From positions 476,438,861 through 476,502,860 of the forward strand of contig CM060920.1 in NCBI GenBank assembly GCA_030737875.1: a stretch of 64,000 bases of DNA, in the 5' to 3' direction. Position numbers and translations under genes: made by a program. A model generated the notes under the pieces. The model was not told the origin of the DNA. It made no database searches and saw only the letters and a list, made by a program, of their open reading frames with translations. Positions 10,933 to 22,125 of this stretch are shown here, piece by piece (positions within the stretch are counted from its first letter, which is position 1; each line of letters begins with the position of its first letter). This DNA comes from Allium sativum. Lineage: Eukaryota > Streptophyta > Magnoliopsida > Asparagales > Amaryllidaceae.

Positions 10933-13357
10933 TGTAACGACCCGCATTCTACGCATCGGAGGATCGTAGAATATTCATTTCTTTTTCATATGAAGTCGTA
11001 TCGTCGTGTCACTTTTGGGAACGACTGTTGGGGTAATTTCCCATGTTCATGATTTTTTTTCGATTTTTAAATGACCATTTTACCCCTAGCTGATCTTGTT
11101 TTGGCCATAACTTTTGATTGGGAAGGAGTTTTGATTTGAAACCACTTCCATTGGATCTGGATGATGGTTTACCTTTCCGTAGAATGGTCACATGCGATAA
11201 ACGGACTTACCGTTTGGGAGATATGGCTGAAATAAGGTTTAGAAGGTGAAAAACTGCTTAACCTGGCCAAATAGGGTGATTAGCAAGAGGGCCCATAACC
11301 CATTTCGAGATTAGGGTTATGGGGAGGCTGAGAACAGTAGGGAAACAGTTTCTATTTCATTTTTCAACCGCCTAAAACATTTCTCTAACCTTATCCATGG
11401 CCTCCACCTTCTAATTTCATCCCAAGTCGCTCCTAATTGCTTTCGAATTGAAGATTAAGCCAAGCTACGTCAAATCAAGGGCTAATCAACACCAAATCAG
11501 AGTTGGAGCTGCTGTGTTGCTTAGGAATTCGACCCAAACAACAGAGTTTCATATCTTATATCTTAATTTGTGGCAAAGGTGAGTGATTTGCATAGTTCCT
11601 CACTAATTATGGTTAATTAAGGGTAATTAGCGTTAATTAGCGAAGTTATACACGTTAAAATTCTGGATTTTTTTTACATATTTCGAAATATTGTTTTAGG
11701 CCTCTGTTAGAAATTTGGGTTAATTTGGTTAAGTTTTGTTAATCCTATCATTAGATTTGCTTAAACATGATTAAGGGGAAAACATGGGTTTTTGTGTATG
11801 TTTGATCCATATGAACATGTTATATTGTTGCTTTGATGTTTATGGTCATTTTTACATGTTGCTACGACTGTTTGGAATGATTTTTGATTGTATAGAAAGG
11901 TTAGATTAGTCGAAAACGCCGTCGTATGGCGTAAATAGCTCACTGGAAAAGTTGTATGAATTTGGACAGGATCGGATCGCCCCCCACACCCCGATTGTGG
12001 GGAATGACCATGAACCCCACACCTCGATCATGAGGAATGAGCACGAACCCCACACCTGATCGTGGGGAATGATCATGAACCCCACACCCCGGTCATGAGG
12101 AATGAGCACGAACCCCACAACCCGATCGTGAGGAATGATCACGAACCCCACACCCCGACCGTGAAGAATAGGACGAACCACCTAGATATTGCACAAGCTG
12201 AATCGGTCACCGCGAGCTGGAGGAGGCAGACCACGAGTCGCGAACCGATGTTGGAGCATGATGTCACGAGTCAAGAGCGGAAGGAGAGACCACGAGCTGT
12301 ACTTGGGGCGAACCACGAGTCGATATGGAGGATCACGAACTGAACTAAAGGACGAACGAGGATGATGACCAAACCCGAGACGCAAAGGTAGTCCAAATGT
12401 AAGGTTATTACTCAGGATCCCAAAGGGGATCAATGAGTTAACTTCATGAGTTGGACTTTGCTGCGGGACGTGTGCAAAGGGGTTATCGATATCCATAACT
12501 TTAGTTCACCACTGAGAGAAGGATTAGTGGCTATGGATCAGTGCAATGGGGACATTGTGACTCCATGGAGCAAAGTGATCGTAGCAAAGGATTGGGTGAT
12601 CAAGTGGTGGATATCGTATGCTTTACGCACTGAGTGAGAGATGCGAGGATGATTGCTATGTTTGATGTTTGCTATCACCATGACATGCACACCCCCTCCC
12701 CATTACTTTCACACCAGGTATTAGTGTTACCTTAGAGTACTGTACATCTTGTTGTGCTAACTCTTTGGTTGCAGGTCCAGGTTCAGGTATGATTGGATTA
12801 TACCTGTTATTGTTCTGTTTTGTTGCTTATCGCTCATACCAGACTTTTGTTTGACCCGGAGTTTTATGTCTCTTCTTATTACTCTGGGTGCTCCTAAATG
12901 AGCAGGCTAGAGACAGGTTAGGTGGTGATGCGCGAATAGCTGTCCGGTGACGAACAAGAGGCTTACACGTACTATTTACTCATATATACTCCCTGTGTTG
13001 TTGCTGGTCACTGCTTGGGCATTATTAGTGTACCTTTTCTTTCTTTTGCTTTAGAGACAGTAATTTGGAGTTGTAATAATGATGTTGGATCATAAACTGT
13101 ACTTTGGATTTCCGCCGCTATGATGGTTTAGTTTTCATCTTATACACTATCTCGCCTGTTTCATGTCAAAATTATGTTATTATTATATTTTATTCCATGC
13201 GCTGTGAGACATTCTATAGGTTCCTTGTTAGTTCATAGTTTCAAATTCCTTTCTTCTCTTTTCTTTTCTTTTCTTTCGACGATCGTCCCGTGCTGGTTGG
13301 ACATCGGCACAACGCATTTCGAAGGAAATGTCAGCTGGTGCGGGGTGGGCCGTCACA
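10933..13357 (+). repeat. 5' LTR of chromovirus D
   Basis: TGTAACGACCCG to GGGCCGTCACA, 2,425 bp; its partner is 2,424 bp with a similar sequence throughout. It contains the 33-bp minisatellite (11984-12172), several long but non-conserved frames that are not genes, and a (TTTTC)n run at 13252-13278. The TG...CA ends and the near-equal lengths indicate a comparatively recent insertion. Confidence 0.92.
11984..12172. repeat. 33-bp minisatellite in the 5' LTR of D
   Basis: About six units with the core CACACCCCGATCGTGAGGAA followed by tgaccacgaacc. One unit is two bases short (at 12050). The homologous array in the 3' LTR is at 18083-18272. Because 33 is divisible by three, the array stays open in several frames on both strands, which explains long proline/histidine-rich frames there. 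Confidence 0.85.
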
Positions 13358-13359
13358 TT

Positions 13360-13372
13360 TGGTACCAGAGCC
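13360..13372 (+). promoter_or_regulatory. Primer-binding site of chromovirus D
   Basis: TGGTACCAGAGCC, two bases after the LTR end. It equals the tRNA-iMet site TGGTATCAGAGCC with one T-to-C change. Confidence 0.8.
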
Positions 13373-13560
13373 TAGGTTGCGTAGTTAACCTAGGGGAAGA
13401 CACCAGGGAGAGATAGTATACGTATATTAGAGCACGTATTTGTTATATTTTGGTTTTCAAAAACTATATATATATACTATTAGTATACGTAAGGATGAAG
13501 TCGCACTGCACTGACACCACTATGGAGATGGTTAATCGTTTTCTCTTTACATATTTGACA

Positions 13561-14690
13561 ATGAGCCGATATACGAGGAGTACGGGTTCAGGGGCTAATA
13601 ATAGGAATGTCCGTGATATGAGGACGATGTTCACTACTTTCATGCGAGAGATGCTCGGGGAGCAGTTCCTAATGCTGCTAACGGTGGTGGTGCAGTAGTG
13701 CAGGCGCCTAGGGCCGATTTCGCCAAGCTTAACAAGGATTATACTAGTCTTGGCTGGAAGCCGTTCCACGGAATGGAGTCGGCTACGGATGTTCAAGATT
13801 GGTTGGATAGTTGTGAGCGCATCTTTGAGGACTTGGGAATCGATAATGCCATGAAGAAAAAGTTAGCATCGCGCCAGCTTCAAGGACGAGCTATGAATTG
13901 GTGGAATGCTATTAAAGCAGCTACTCCTGAAGATCAAGTTACTTGGAATCAGTTTATGACTCATTTCAGCGAAAAGTTCATTCCAGCTGCTCACAAATCT
14001 AAATTGTTTAGGAAATTCTTAGAGCTTAAGAAGAATGGTAGGGCAATCTCGGAATATATTGCTGAGTTCGATACCCTATCGAAATATGGATTATCCCTTA
14101 TTGATACTGCCGAGAAGAAGAATGAGAAGTTCATAACCGACTTAGATGAGTACTTGGGGGAAAGACTTATAAACCACATCAATGAGACGTTTGAGTCTGT
14201 TGTGGGGAAAGCATTGAGATCAAAGAGCCTTTATCCTAAGTCAAAGATCGAGGTTGTTGTTGCATCAACATGAGAGCCAAAACCGCAAGCAAGCGGTGGA
14301 GGCAAGAATAATCCCCAGAATAAGAGGAAACATGACCAAACCAAGGATGGTCAGAATAAGAAGAATAAGAAAGATGGCGAGTGCTTTAGCTATGGCAAGA
14401 AGGGCCACTATGCCAGAGATTATCAGGAAAAGCCTGGGGAAAGGAAGTGCTTCAATTGCAGCCAAGTGAGACATCACAAGGATAATTGCCCGCAACCCCC
14501 TAAAGAGAAGCAGATTGTGAAAGCATATGCTATCAACGTTGTTCCTTCTTCGTCGAATGCCCCAACTGCGGCAGAGAAGGGAAAGGGCGTCATTATTCGA
14601 GATATGCTTTCTATTAATGATGTTTCTGTTCTAGTTTTGTTGAGAGCGAGGCATCCCATTCCTTCATATCTAGTGACCTGGTAGATAAGT
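13561..14690 (+). pseudogene. Chromovirus gag with zinc knuckles (frameshifted)
   Basis: The capsid region is open at 13698-14273. It contains WKPFHGMESATDVQDWLDSC, LQGRAMNWWNAI, TWNQFMTHFSEKF and FLELKKNGRAISEYIAEFDTLSKYG, the Retrotrans_gag domain of Tekay-type elements. The probable start is an ATG at 13561 (MSRYTRSTG), separated from the capsid frame by a lost base near 13670. After a frameshift at about 14270, two CCHC knuckles follow. The first (14382-14423) reads CFSY...H...Y, with the second and fourth Cys changed to Tyr. The second (14449-14490) reads CFNC...H...C and is complete. Gag would package the element RNA. Confidence 0.88.
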
Positions 14691-14950
14691 TGGGATTGGA
14701 ACCTAAGATTGTCGATAGACCTTTAGTTGTGACGAACCCGATAGGTGGTTCTACTAGTCTTTGCATGATTTGTTGTAATATGGTCTTATCGAGTTATGGA
14801 TGTATGTTTGCTTGTGATTGCTTAGTTGCTTTGCTAGTATCATCTCACGTAGATTGTCTGAATGTGGAGGAGATGTTCCTTAAGTGCTTGTCTGATATTG
14901 GTTTAGGCCTTTGGGGCTTGTGCTTGGGGAATGTCGAGTTCGACTAGGAT
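14600..14950 (+). pseudogene. Chromovirus protease remnant
   Basis: After a frame change the sequence reads DVSVLVLF, then VESEASHSFISSDLVDKLGLEPKIVDRPLVVTNPIGGS. This is the retropepsin region of Tekay elements with the active-site D-S-G-A altered to E-S-E-A, so the catalytic Asp is gone. The frame continues to a stop at about 14945, where recognisable pol ends. Confidence 0.75.
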
Positions 14951-15689
14951 GGTTTGCATGAGATATAAATAGTTGTTGTGATTTCCATTGAATGATGTCT
15001 CGGTTTACTCGAGGAGTGATGTGCAGCCGTGACATGATAAGACTGTTCAATGGTATGGGTTGATGCGAGTTAGATTTGATAGGGCTATGAGACGACTCGA
15101 GTGGGACTCGAGAAAACCGCAAAGTAATGGATTGATTAGGACCCTATGTTGATGTTCTCTTTGGTTCAAGAAAGGTAAAACTTCGATGGGATAAGATGTG
15201 TTCATTGATCTTGGAGATGCAACGAATAGAGAGACGACTCATGTTGGACTTGAGATTTGTCAGTAATGAATACTCGAGACTGGGTCTGAGTATGTGGGTA
15301 GCTCTTTTGATGAGAGTACCGAGAAATCGTCGATACTTAGAGTGTTCTAGGCGGACTCGAAGCAGGGGTATCCGGGGACGCCCGTTACCTTGGATCTGTT
15401 GGACGTGATCTAGTTATCCTTGGAGGATAAACGTACGTTGGACGTACGGTAGTCCGTATGGAGGCGGGGCTTCCATTAGCCTTGGGATTGGTTGGACCAA
15501 TCAAGTAGGCATCGACGTATGTATGGAGGCGGGGCTTCCATTAGCCTTGGGATTGGTTGGACCAATCAGGTAGGTATCAACGTATTTATGGCTTTAGCAG
15601 TTGATAGATAGGACATGTTTGGTGGATGCTATGGTTGCTATGTTTGTTCCTATTTTTGTTCCCTTGAGTAGACTATCACCTGTAGGATT
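14950..15689 (+). other. LTR-like DNA in place of RT/RNase H in element D
   Basis: No RT motif is found on either strand. Patches at 15330-15690 (gactcgaagcag, cttccattagcc, gatgctatgg, gtagactat) match element A LTR sequence at 9030-9330. It contains a tandem duplication of 65 bp at 15456-15520 and 15521-15585. Whether this is an inserted LTR piece or ancestral sequence of a non-autonomous family cannot be settled here. Confidence 0.5.
15456..15585. repeat. 65-bp tandem duplication
   Basis: Two adjacent copies starting GTATGGAGGCGGGGCTTCCA, with only a few differences. Each holds the palindrome GATTGGTTGGACCAATC, which includes a CCAAT word on both strands. Confidence 0.85.
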
Positions 15690-16526
15690 TTGGTAATAGA
15701 GAATGAAGAGGTGACGGCATACATGGATGCATGTGCTACCGGACTAGGTGCGATAGATGATGCATTGAATAGGAGACATGATAGTTTAGAGGCTATGTTT
15801 CTTGAATGGAAGCAACTGGAGTATATCATGGGATATGATCTCAGACGTAAGTATGGATTGGATCCAGAAATGTTAGCAAGTTAGACGATCAGACCGACTT
15901 CGATTGAGCGGATTGGTTCCAGTCAGAGGGACGATCCTAATCTATTGGAAATCATCTCCAAGGTAGAGATGGGCATCGACAGTGAGAAGATGAACAAGTA
16001 CGGACTTGATCGAGGAAGATGGCTTCGAAAGAATGGGAGACTAGTTGTACCAAACGTTAATGGATTGAGAGATGAAGTTCTTAGAGAACGTCATCACTCA
16101 AAACTGACTATGCACCCTGGTGGTAACAAAATGTATCGAGACGTGAAGCAGACCTACTACTGGGAAGGGGTGAAGAGAGACGTTGGGAAGTTTATATCCA
16201 AGTGCATGAATTGCCAACTAGTTAACGCTGAGCAAAATGAGCCTAGTGGTTTGTTACAACCGTTGGAAATTCTCGAATGGAAATGGGATCAAGTCTCAAT
16301 GGATTTCATTGACGGTTTACCAAGGACTAGATTAGATCATGAAAGTATTTGGGTGAATCGTGTATTAGAGGATCTCTTGATGGCTTGTATATTAGATTTT
16401 AGTGGGTCATGGGATGACCATTTGCATCTAGTTGAGCTTGCATATGGTAATAGTTATCAGTCCAGTATTAGTATGACTCCATTTGAGGTTTTGTATGGAA
16501 GACCGTGCAACTCACCATCATGTTAA
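15690..16526 (+). pseudogene. Chromovirus integrase with deleted core
   Basis: The zinc domain is clear: HHSKLTMHPGGNKMYRDVK, then YYWEGVKRDVGKFISKCMNCQ (HHCC), at about 16080-16220. It is followed by QPLEILEWKWDQVSMDFIDGLPRT with the first catalytic Asp. The text then jumps from the block ending HESIWV to LEDLLMACILDFSGSWDDHL, skipping the central part of the core (roughly 80 residues by family length) that holds the second catalytic Asp and normally the Glu. It ends PFEVLYGRPCNSP. The frame 15945-16526 is open but cannot make active integrase. 15690-15884 is a short N-terminal frame ending in a stop. Confidence 0.88.
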
Positions 16527-16846
16527 TTGGAAACCGGTGAGAAATTTGTGCTTAGACCAGAAGTAATAAGAGAAACTTCAGATAAGATGGCGGGAGTTCA
16601 CAACGTATTTCAAGTTTCATAGTTAAGAAGTTTGTGCACAACCCTAATGTGACTATTTCACCAAATCAGTTGGACGATATTGAGGTAGAACTCGAGGTGG
16701 CTGGGAACCACAAGATGATTCGTATTGTCGGACACGATACGAAACAACTTCGAAGGAAGACGGTAAAACTAGTCAAAGTCCAGTGGGGTGGGTATGAGAA
16801 AGACTGTAATTGGGAAACAGAGGAGAGCATAAGAAAGTCGTATTAA
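16527..16846 (+). pseudogene. Integrase C-terminus and chromodomain
   Basis: Residues such as LRRKTVKLVKVQWGGYEKD and CNWETEESIRKSY are a chromodomain, the signature of chromoviruses, which directs integration toward particular chromatin. The frame ends at a TAA after RKSY at about 16846. The link to the core (16527-16633) is frameshifted, with a stop. The chromodomain frame itself is open. Confidence 0.85.
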
Positions 16847-17034
16847 GAACTCTTTGCCTGGTAAGATTTTAATAGTGATAGTTTCTTCCCTCATTATTAA
16901 ACCACATGCTAGGATAGGCTTGTTGTGTTTGTTATGTGTGTTTGATTGATTGCAAATAATTGATAGGTATGCGGGAACCCTTGTATGTTTTGGTTAAGGA
17001 ATTTCGGGGGCAAAATTTCTTAAGGGGGGGAGAA
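16847..17034 (+). promoter_or_regulatory. 3' untranslated part and polypurine tract of D
   Basis: A non-coding stretch ending in AAGGGGGGGAGAA at about 17022-17034, directly before the 3' LTR. The words atttcgggggcaaaatttct just upstream are the usual chromovirus signature before the purine tract. Confidence 0.85.
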
Positions 17035-19458
17035 TGTAACGATTCGCATTCTACGCATCGGAGGATCGTATAATATTTATTTCTTTTTCATATGAAGTTT
17101 TATGGTCGTGTCACTTTGGGGAACGACTATTGGGGTCATTTCCCATGTTCACGATTTGTGCCGATTTTTAAATGACCGTTTTGCCCCTAGCCGATCTTGT
17201 TTCGGCCATAACTTTTGATTGGGAAGGAGTTTTGATCTGAAACCACTTCCATTGGATCCGGATGATGGTTTAACTTTCCGTAGAGTGGTCACATGTGAAA
17301 AACGGACTTACCCTTTGGGAGATATGGTTGAAATAAGGTTTGGAAGGTGAAAAACTACTTAACCGGGCCAAATAGGGTGATTAGCAAGAGGGCCCATAAC
17401 CCATTTCGGGATTAGGGTTATGGGGAGGCTGAGAACAGTAGGGAAACGGTTTATATTTCATTTTTCAGCCGCCTAAAACATCTCTCTAACCCTATCCATG
17501 GCCTCCACCTTCTAATTTCATCCCAAGTCGCTCTTAATTGCTTTCTAATTAAAGATTAAGCCAAACTACGTCAAACCAAGGGCTAATCAACACCAAATCA
17601 TAGTTGGAGCTGCTGTGTTGCTTAGGAATTTGACCCAAACAGTAGAGTTTCAGATCTTATATCTTAATTTGTGGCAAAGGTGAGTGATTTGCATAGTTCC
17701 TCACTAATTATGGTTAATTAAGGGTAATTAGCGTTAATTAGCGAAGTTATACATGTGAAAATTCTGGAAAAATGTTTATAAATTTCAAAATATTATTTTA
17801 GGCCTCTGTTAGAAATTTGGGTTAATTTGGTTAAGTTTTGTTAATCCTATCATTAGATTTGCATAAACATGATTAAGGGGAAAACATGGGTTTTTGGGTA
17901 TGTTTGATCCATATGAACATGTTATATTGTTGCTTTGATGTTTATGGTCATTTTTACATGTTGCTATGGCTGTTTGGAATGATTTGTGATTGTATAGAAA
18001 AGTTAGATTGGTCGAAAATGCCGTCGTATGGCGTAAATAGCTCGTTGGAAAAGTTGCAAGAATTCGGACCGGATCGGATCGCCCCCCACACCCAAATCGT
18101 GGGGAATGACCACGAACCCCACACCCCGATCGTGAGGAATGAGCATGAACTCCACACCCCAATCGTGGGGATTGACCACGAACCCCACACCCCGATCATG
18201 AGGAATGAGCACGAACACCACACCCCGATCGTGAGGAATGACCACGAACTCCACACCCCGACCGCGAGGAATAGGACGAACCACCTAGATATTGCACGAG
18301 CTGAATCGATCACCACGAGCTGGAGGAGGCAGACCACGAGCCGCGAACCGATGTTGGAGCATGATGTCACGAGTCAAGAGCGGAAGGAGGGACCACGAGC
18401 TGTACTTGGGGCGAACCACGAGTCGATATGGAGGATCACGAACTGAACTGAAGGACGAACGAGGATGATGACCAAACCCGAGACGCAAAGGTAGTCCAAA
18501 TGAGAGGTTATTACTCAGGATCCCAAAGGGGATCAACGAGTTAACTTCATGAGTTGGACTTTGCTGCGGGACATGTGCAAAGGGGTTATCGATATCCATA
18601 ACTTTAGTTCACCACTGAGAGAAGGATTAGTGGCTATGGATCAGTGCAATGGGGACATTGTGACTCCGTAGAGCAAAGTGATCGTAGCAAAGGATTGGGT
18701 GATCAAGTGGTGGATATCGTATGCTTTACGCACTGAGTGAGAGATGCGAGGATGATTGCTATGTTTGATGTTTGCTATCACCATGACATGCACACCCCCT
18801 CCCCATTACTTTCACACCATGTATTAGTGTTACCTTATAGTACTGTACTTCTCGTTGTGCTAACTCTTTGGTTGTAGGTCCAGGTTCAGGTATGATTGGA
18901 TTATACCTGTTATTGTTCTGTTTTGTTGCTTATCGCTCATATCAGACTTTTTTCTGACCCAGAGTTTTATGTCTCTTATTATTACTCTGGGTGCTCCTAA
19001 ACGAGCAGGCTAGAGACAGGTTAGGTGGTGATGCGTGAGTAGCTATCCGGAGACAAACAAGAGGCTTACACGTACTATTTACTCATATATACTCTCTGTG
19101 TTGTTGCTGGTCACTGCTTGGGTATTAGTAGTGTACCTTTTCTTTCTTTGGCTTTAGAGACAGTAATTTGGAGTCGTAATAATGATGTTGGATCATAAAC
19201 TGTACTTTGAATTTCCGCTGCTATGATGGTTTAGTTTTCAGCTTATACACTATCTCGCCTGTTTCATGTCAAAGTTTGTTATTATTATATTTTTATTCCA
19301 TGCTGTGAGACATTCTACAGGTTCCTTGTTAGTTCATAGTTTCAAATTCCTTTCTTCTCTTTTCTTTTCTTTTCTTTCGACGACCGTCCCGTGTTGGTTG
19401 GACATCGGCACAACGCATTTCGAAGGAAATGTTAGCTGTTTCGGGGCAGGCTGTCACA
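17035..19458 (+). repeat. 3' LTR of chromovirus D
   Basis: TGTAACGATTCG to GGCTGTCACA, 2,424 bp, matched along its full length by 10933-13357. It includes the minisatellite at 18083-18272 and the (TTTTC)n run at 19357-19380. Confidence 0.92.
18083..18272. repeat. 33-bp minisatellite in the 3' LTR of D
   Basis: Six units like those at 11984-12172. Unit boundaries are kept but single-base variants differ between the two LTRs, so the arrays have drifted since insertion without changing copy number much. Confidence 0.85.
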
Positions 19459-20110
19459 CTCAGTTTGATATACCATTTGAGCAAGCTTCAAGATAACTTG
19501 AGTGGCTGAAGGACCTGCCATAGCAGCTGGTCGATGTTGACCTTTATGGGATGAGCTTGAAAGTAGTGGTGAAGCTTCCTTGATGCTATTAGAAGAAAGT
19601 AAGCAAACCTCTTGATCTTTGGATAATTACGCCTAGCCTTTGTCAGCCTTTTACTCACATAGTGCAACGGTTGTTGGATTCGATTATCCTCACGTACAAG
19701 TGCCGAGTTGATGTTATGCAAGGACACCGCTAGATACACAAACAAGTCTTTGGAATCTACCTACTTTGATAATATTGGAGGCTTCTCCAAGGGGTCCAGT
19801 ACATTCCAAAATGCCTCGACACAATCTAGTCTCTATGCAAAGTTGCGCTTTTCCTTCTTTTTTAAGTCAAAGAAAGAGATGAGCTTATCCGTCCCTTTGG
19901 ATATAAACTGGCTTAGAGCTGTAACCTTCTTATTTAGGCTTAGCACATCTGCAATCTTTTTGACTTCCTGAATGTTCCAAATGGCTTCAGTCCGCTCAGG
20001 ATTGAGTTCAATTTCTCGAGAATAGACAATGAAACCCATGAATTTTCCCGATGCAACGCCGAAACAACATTTCAAGGGACTAAGTTTCAAGCCATATTTG
20101 CGGAGAATAC
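19459..20110 (-). pseudogene. Tat-type RT thumb and RNase H
   Basis: The frame 19833-20117 reads LRKYGLKLSPLKCCFGVASG, then KFMGFIVYSREIELNPERTEAI, then VTALSQFISKGTDK. The frame 19488-19745 reads FVYLAVSLHNINSALVRED, then IQQPLHYVSKRLTKARRNYPKI, then YFQAHPIKVNIDQ. This is the RT end and first RNase H of a Tat/Athila-like Gypsy. The two blocks are in different frames and stops lie between them. Confidence 0.88.
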
Positions 20111-20760
20111 CGAACATCTACGCTAAGTCATCAACATGGTTAGCCAATAGTCATGATATTACGAACATGTCTTCTACGTAAACCTACATCGACCTCCCAA
20201 TGTATTCTTTGAACATGCAGTTGACGAACCATTGATACATCGCTCCAGCGTTCTTTAAATCGAATGACATAACCACGTAACAGTAGGATCCGAGTTCATA
20301 ATGAAACTCATATGTTCTTGGTCGGATGCATGCACTAATCTGGTTGTATCTAGAGTACACATACATAAAAGAGAGGGGCTCGTGCCCGATTGCAAAGTCC
20401 ATGTTTTGGTTAATTTTAGGAAGCTTAAAACATTATTTGGTAAAGGCTTTATTCAGATCATTAAAATCAATGCACATTCACAATTTCCCATTGGATTTCT
20501 TCATAAGGATCGGATTTGATACCCAATTGGGGAATAGTGAATCCCGAATGAATCCATTGCTTTTAAGCTTTTCCACTTCCTCATTTAGTTCAATAGTACT
20601 TTCAGGACCGAGCAAACACCTTTTATGCTTCATTGGGATGTACTTCGAATTGATGTTGAGCGAGTGGCTTGCAACTTTCGATGAGATTCCACACATGTCA
20701 GTGTAGGTGCCTGCAGACATTTCAAGTTTTGCATGGAGAAAATTATTCAATTCCTTTGTC
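20110..20760 (-). pseudogene. Tat-type reverse transcriptase fingers and palm
   Basis: Frame 20478-20750 contains YIPMKHKRCLLGPES, EEVEKLKSNGFIRDSLFPNWVSN and a trailing SNGKL. Frame 20184-20402 contains SFMYVYSRYNQISACI, YCYVVMSFDLKNAGAMYQWFVN and MFKEYIGRSM. The catalytic site near 20165-20185 reads VYVEDM, where YVDDM is expected, so one catalytic Asp is Glu. Stops between the blocks show an old copy. Confidence 0.88.
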
Positions 20761-21220
20761 TAGAGGGGGCCAAGGTGGGATCCAATTTTCATAGCCTTTG
20801 AGGGGTCGCCTTTATCAATCAAAATCGCCACCATGGTTTCATTTGATGCTGCCCATCAGTATCCTGGTTCCTCATCTTTACTTGGGTCATTGTCTTTGAA
20901 AAATGTCTATGTTGTCCAGGTTAGGGTTGGCTCCATGGTTGCAATGCATCAATGCCTTTGATGCAAAGGGATGTATCAACTCCTTTCCCTATTTATTTAT
21001 TGCGGGTGGCCTTTCACTCGGCTATATAATATGCTCTTCCAGTTAATTTGTCTCCTCATACAACCCCTGCCTCATTCTCAGTGGGGAATATCAAGAGCAA
21101 GCACCAAGGAGCAATGCAAGCTCTCGAAGTCAACAGGGGTCAGTTTCCCAAAAAGTTATTTTATGGAGTGTAATGTCCAACATAATAAAAGGGAGTATTC
21201 GCACTCTCTTATGACCCCCC

Positions 21221-21454
21221 TCAACCAAGTTCCACTGGCAGTTTGACCATGCTTGCCAGCTCATTTGATGTCCCATTGAATCCACGTATACGATCATTAC
21301 GTGGTTTTAAGTCCTCAGCCTCCAACATCTTCTGTTTGTAGGCTTGTTTAAAAATTGTATTTATGGAACTCCCATAGACTATAAGGATTTTTTGTACTAA
21401 GGCAGGGCTAATTAAGGCCCACATCACAAATGGATCAATACTCGAGGCCTCCAC
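21221..21454 (-). pseudogene. Tat-type protease remnant
   Basis: The frame contains DPFVMWALISPALVQKILI, then VYGSSINTIFKQAYKQKM, and later IRGFNGTSNE. It corresponds to the retropepsin region of Tat elements, in which VDNGSSA is expected; here the catalytic Asp is replaced (VYGSS). 20761-21220, between this and RT, has only short broken frames on both strands. Confidence 0.7.
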
Positions 21455-22125
21455 CCTATCCTTTTCTCTTCCTGAAGCACAATGTTATTAGTCATCGTCC
21501 TCTATTGTTTAATTAGCATAGACTCATCCATAGCATTGCATTATCCATCTCCAACATGATTCGTTGAATTTACGTACTATTCCATAGTTCTTAAACTAGC
21601 ATATGCCGATTGTGGCCCGCCAAATATCGTGTTGATAACAATTGCCTTTTGCTTTTGCTGGGAGGTAGCTCTAGAAGCTACCTAACCTTGTTTGCTAGGG
21701 TTTGAAGTCCCCTTCCTCTGTCCCTCGGGTCCACTTTGTACTTGTCTAAATTTACATCTCGGATTAGTTTTTAAACAATATCCCTAAGATGATGGAAGTC
21801 ATTCATCATGTGGACATACGTCTTGTGAAATAGACAAAACTTCCCTATATATGTATCATTTTTAGTCGATTCCCTCAATACATTTTTTTGGTTACTACAT
21901 CTTATTGTAAATTTCCAAATAAACATTCTCTAATGTATCATTCAACTGTGTATAGTTGTCGTTTGTTAGGAATTTAGGTTGCTTCCAACGGTCCCTTTTC
22001 TGGTCACTGCCATCTCCATTGTCACCTTTTCGCTAATTTTGATTCCTTTTTTTTTTGATTCTATACGTTGACTTGATCCTTCTAGAATTTTTTCTAGACA
22101 ATTTCATTGTGACATTACTCCATAT
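21455..22125 (-). pseudogene. Tat-type gag C-terminal remnant
   Basis: At about 21750-21850 the minus strand reads KFCLFHKTYVHMMNDFHHLRDIV and KLIRDVNLDKYK, the Cys/His block at the Gag end of Tat/Athila elements, with a stop inside and the usual second Cys missing. 21860-22125 has no clear homology. Copia element 2 starts at 22126, so the remainder of gag and the 5' LTR of this element must lie to the right, beyond 64000. Confidence 0.7.

Larger units (their letters stand above)
10933..19458 (+). mobile_element. Chromovirus (Tekay/Del-like Gypsy), RT-less, plus strand
   Basis: Complete from LTR to LTR: 10933-13357 and 17035-19458, with target duplication CTCAG at 10928-10932 and 19459-19463. 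The primer site follows the left LTR (13360-13372) and a purine tract precedes the right LTR (about 17020-17034). The 3.7-kb interior has gag, a protease remnant, an integrase with an internal deletion and a chromodomain. RT and RNase H are absent; LTR-like DNA occupies that place (14950-15680). It is non-autonomous. It splits the two RNase H domains of the Tat element. Confidence 0.93.

Noticed and set aside
12062..12343. Plus-strand frame with HEPHTP repeats as a gene
   Set aside because: It is made by the 33-bp minisatellite, lies inside an LTR, and is broken by a two-base difference relative to the partner LTR.
17809..18446. Overlapping long frames on both strands in the 3' LTR of D
   Set aside because: Same minisatellite; frames on both strands at once and no conserved domain.
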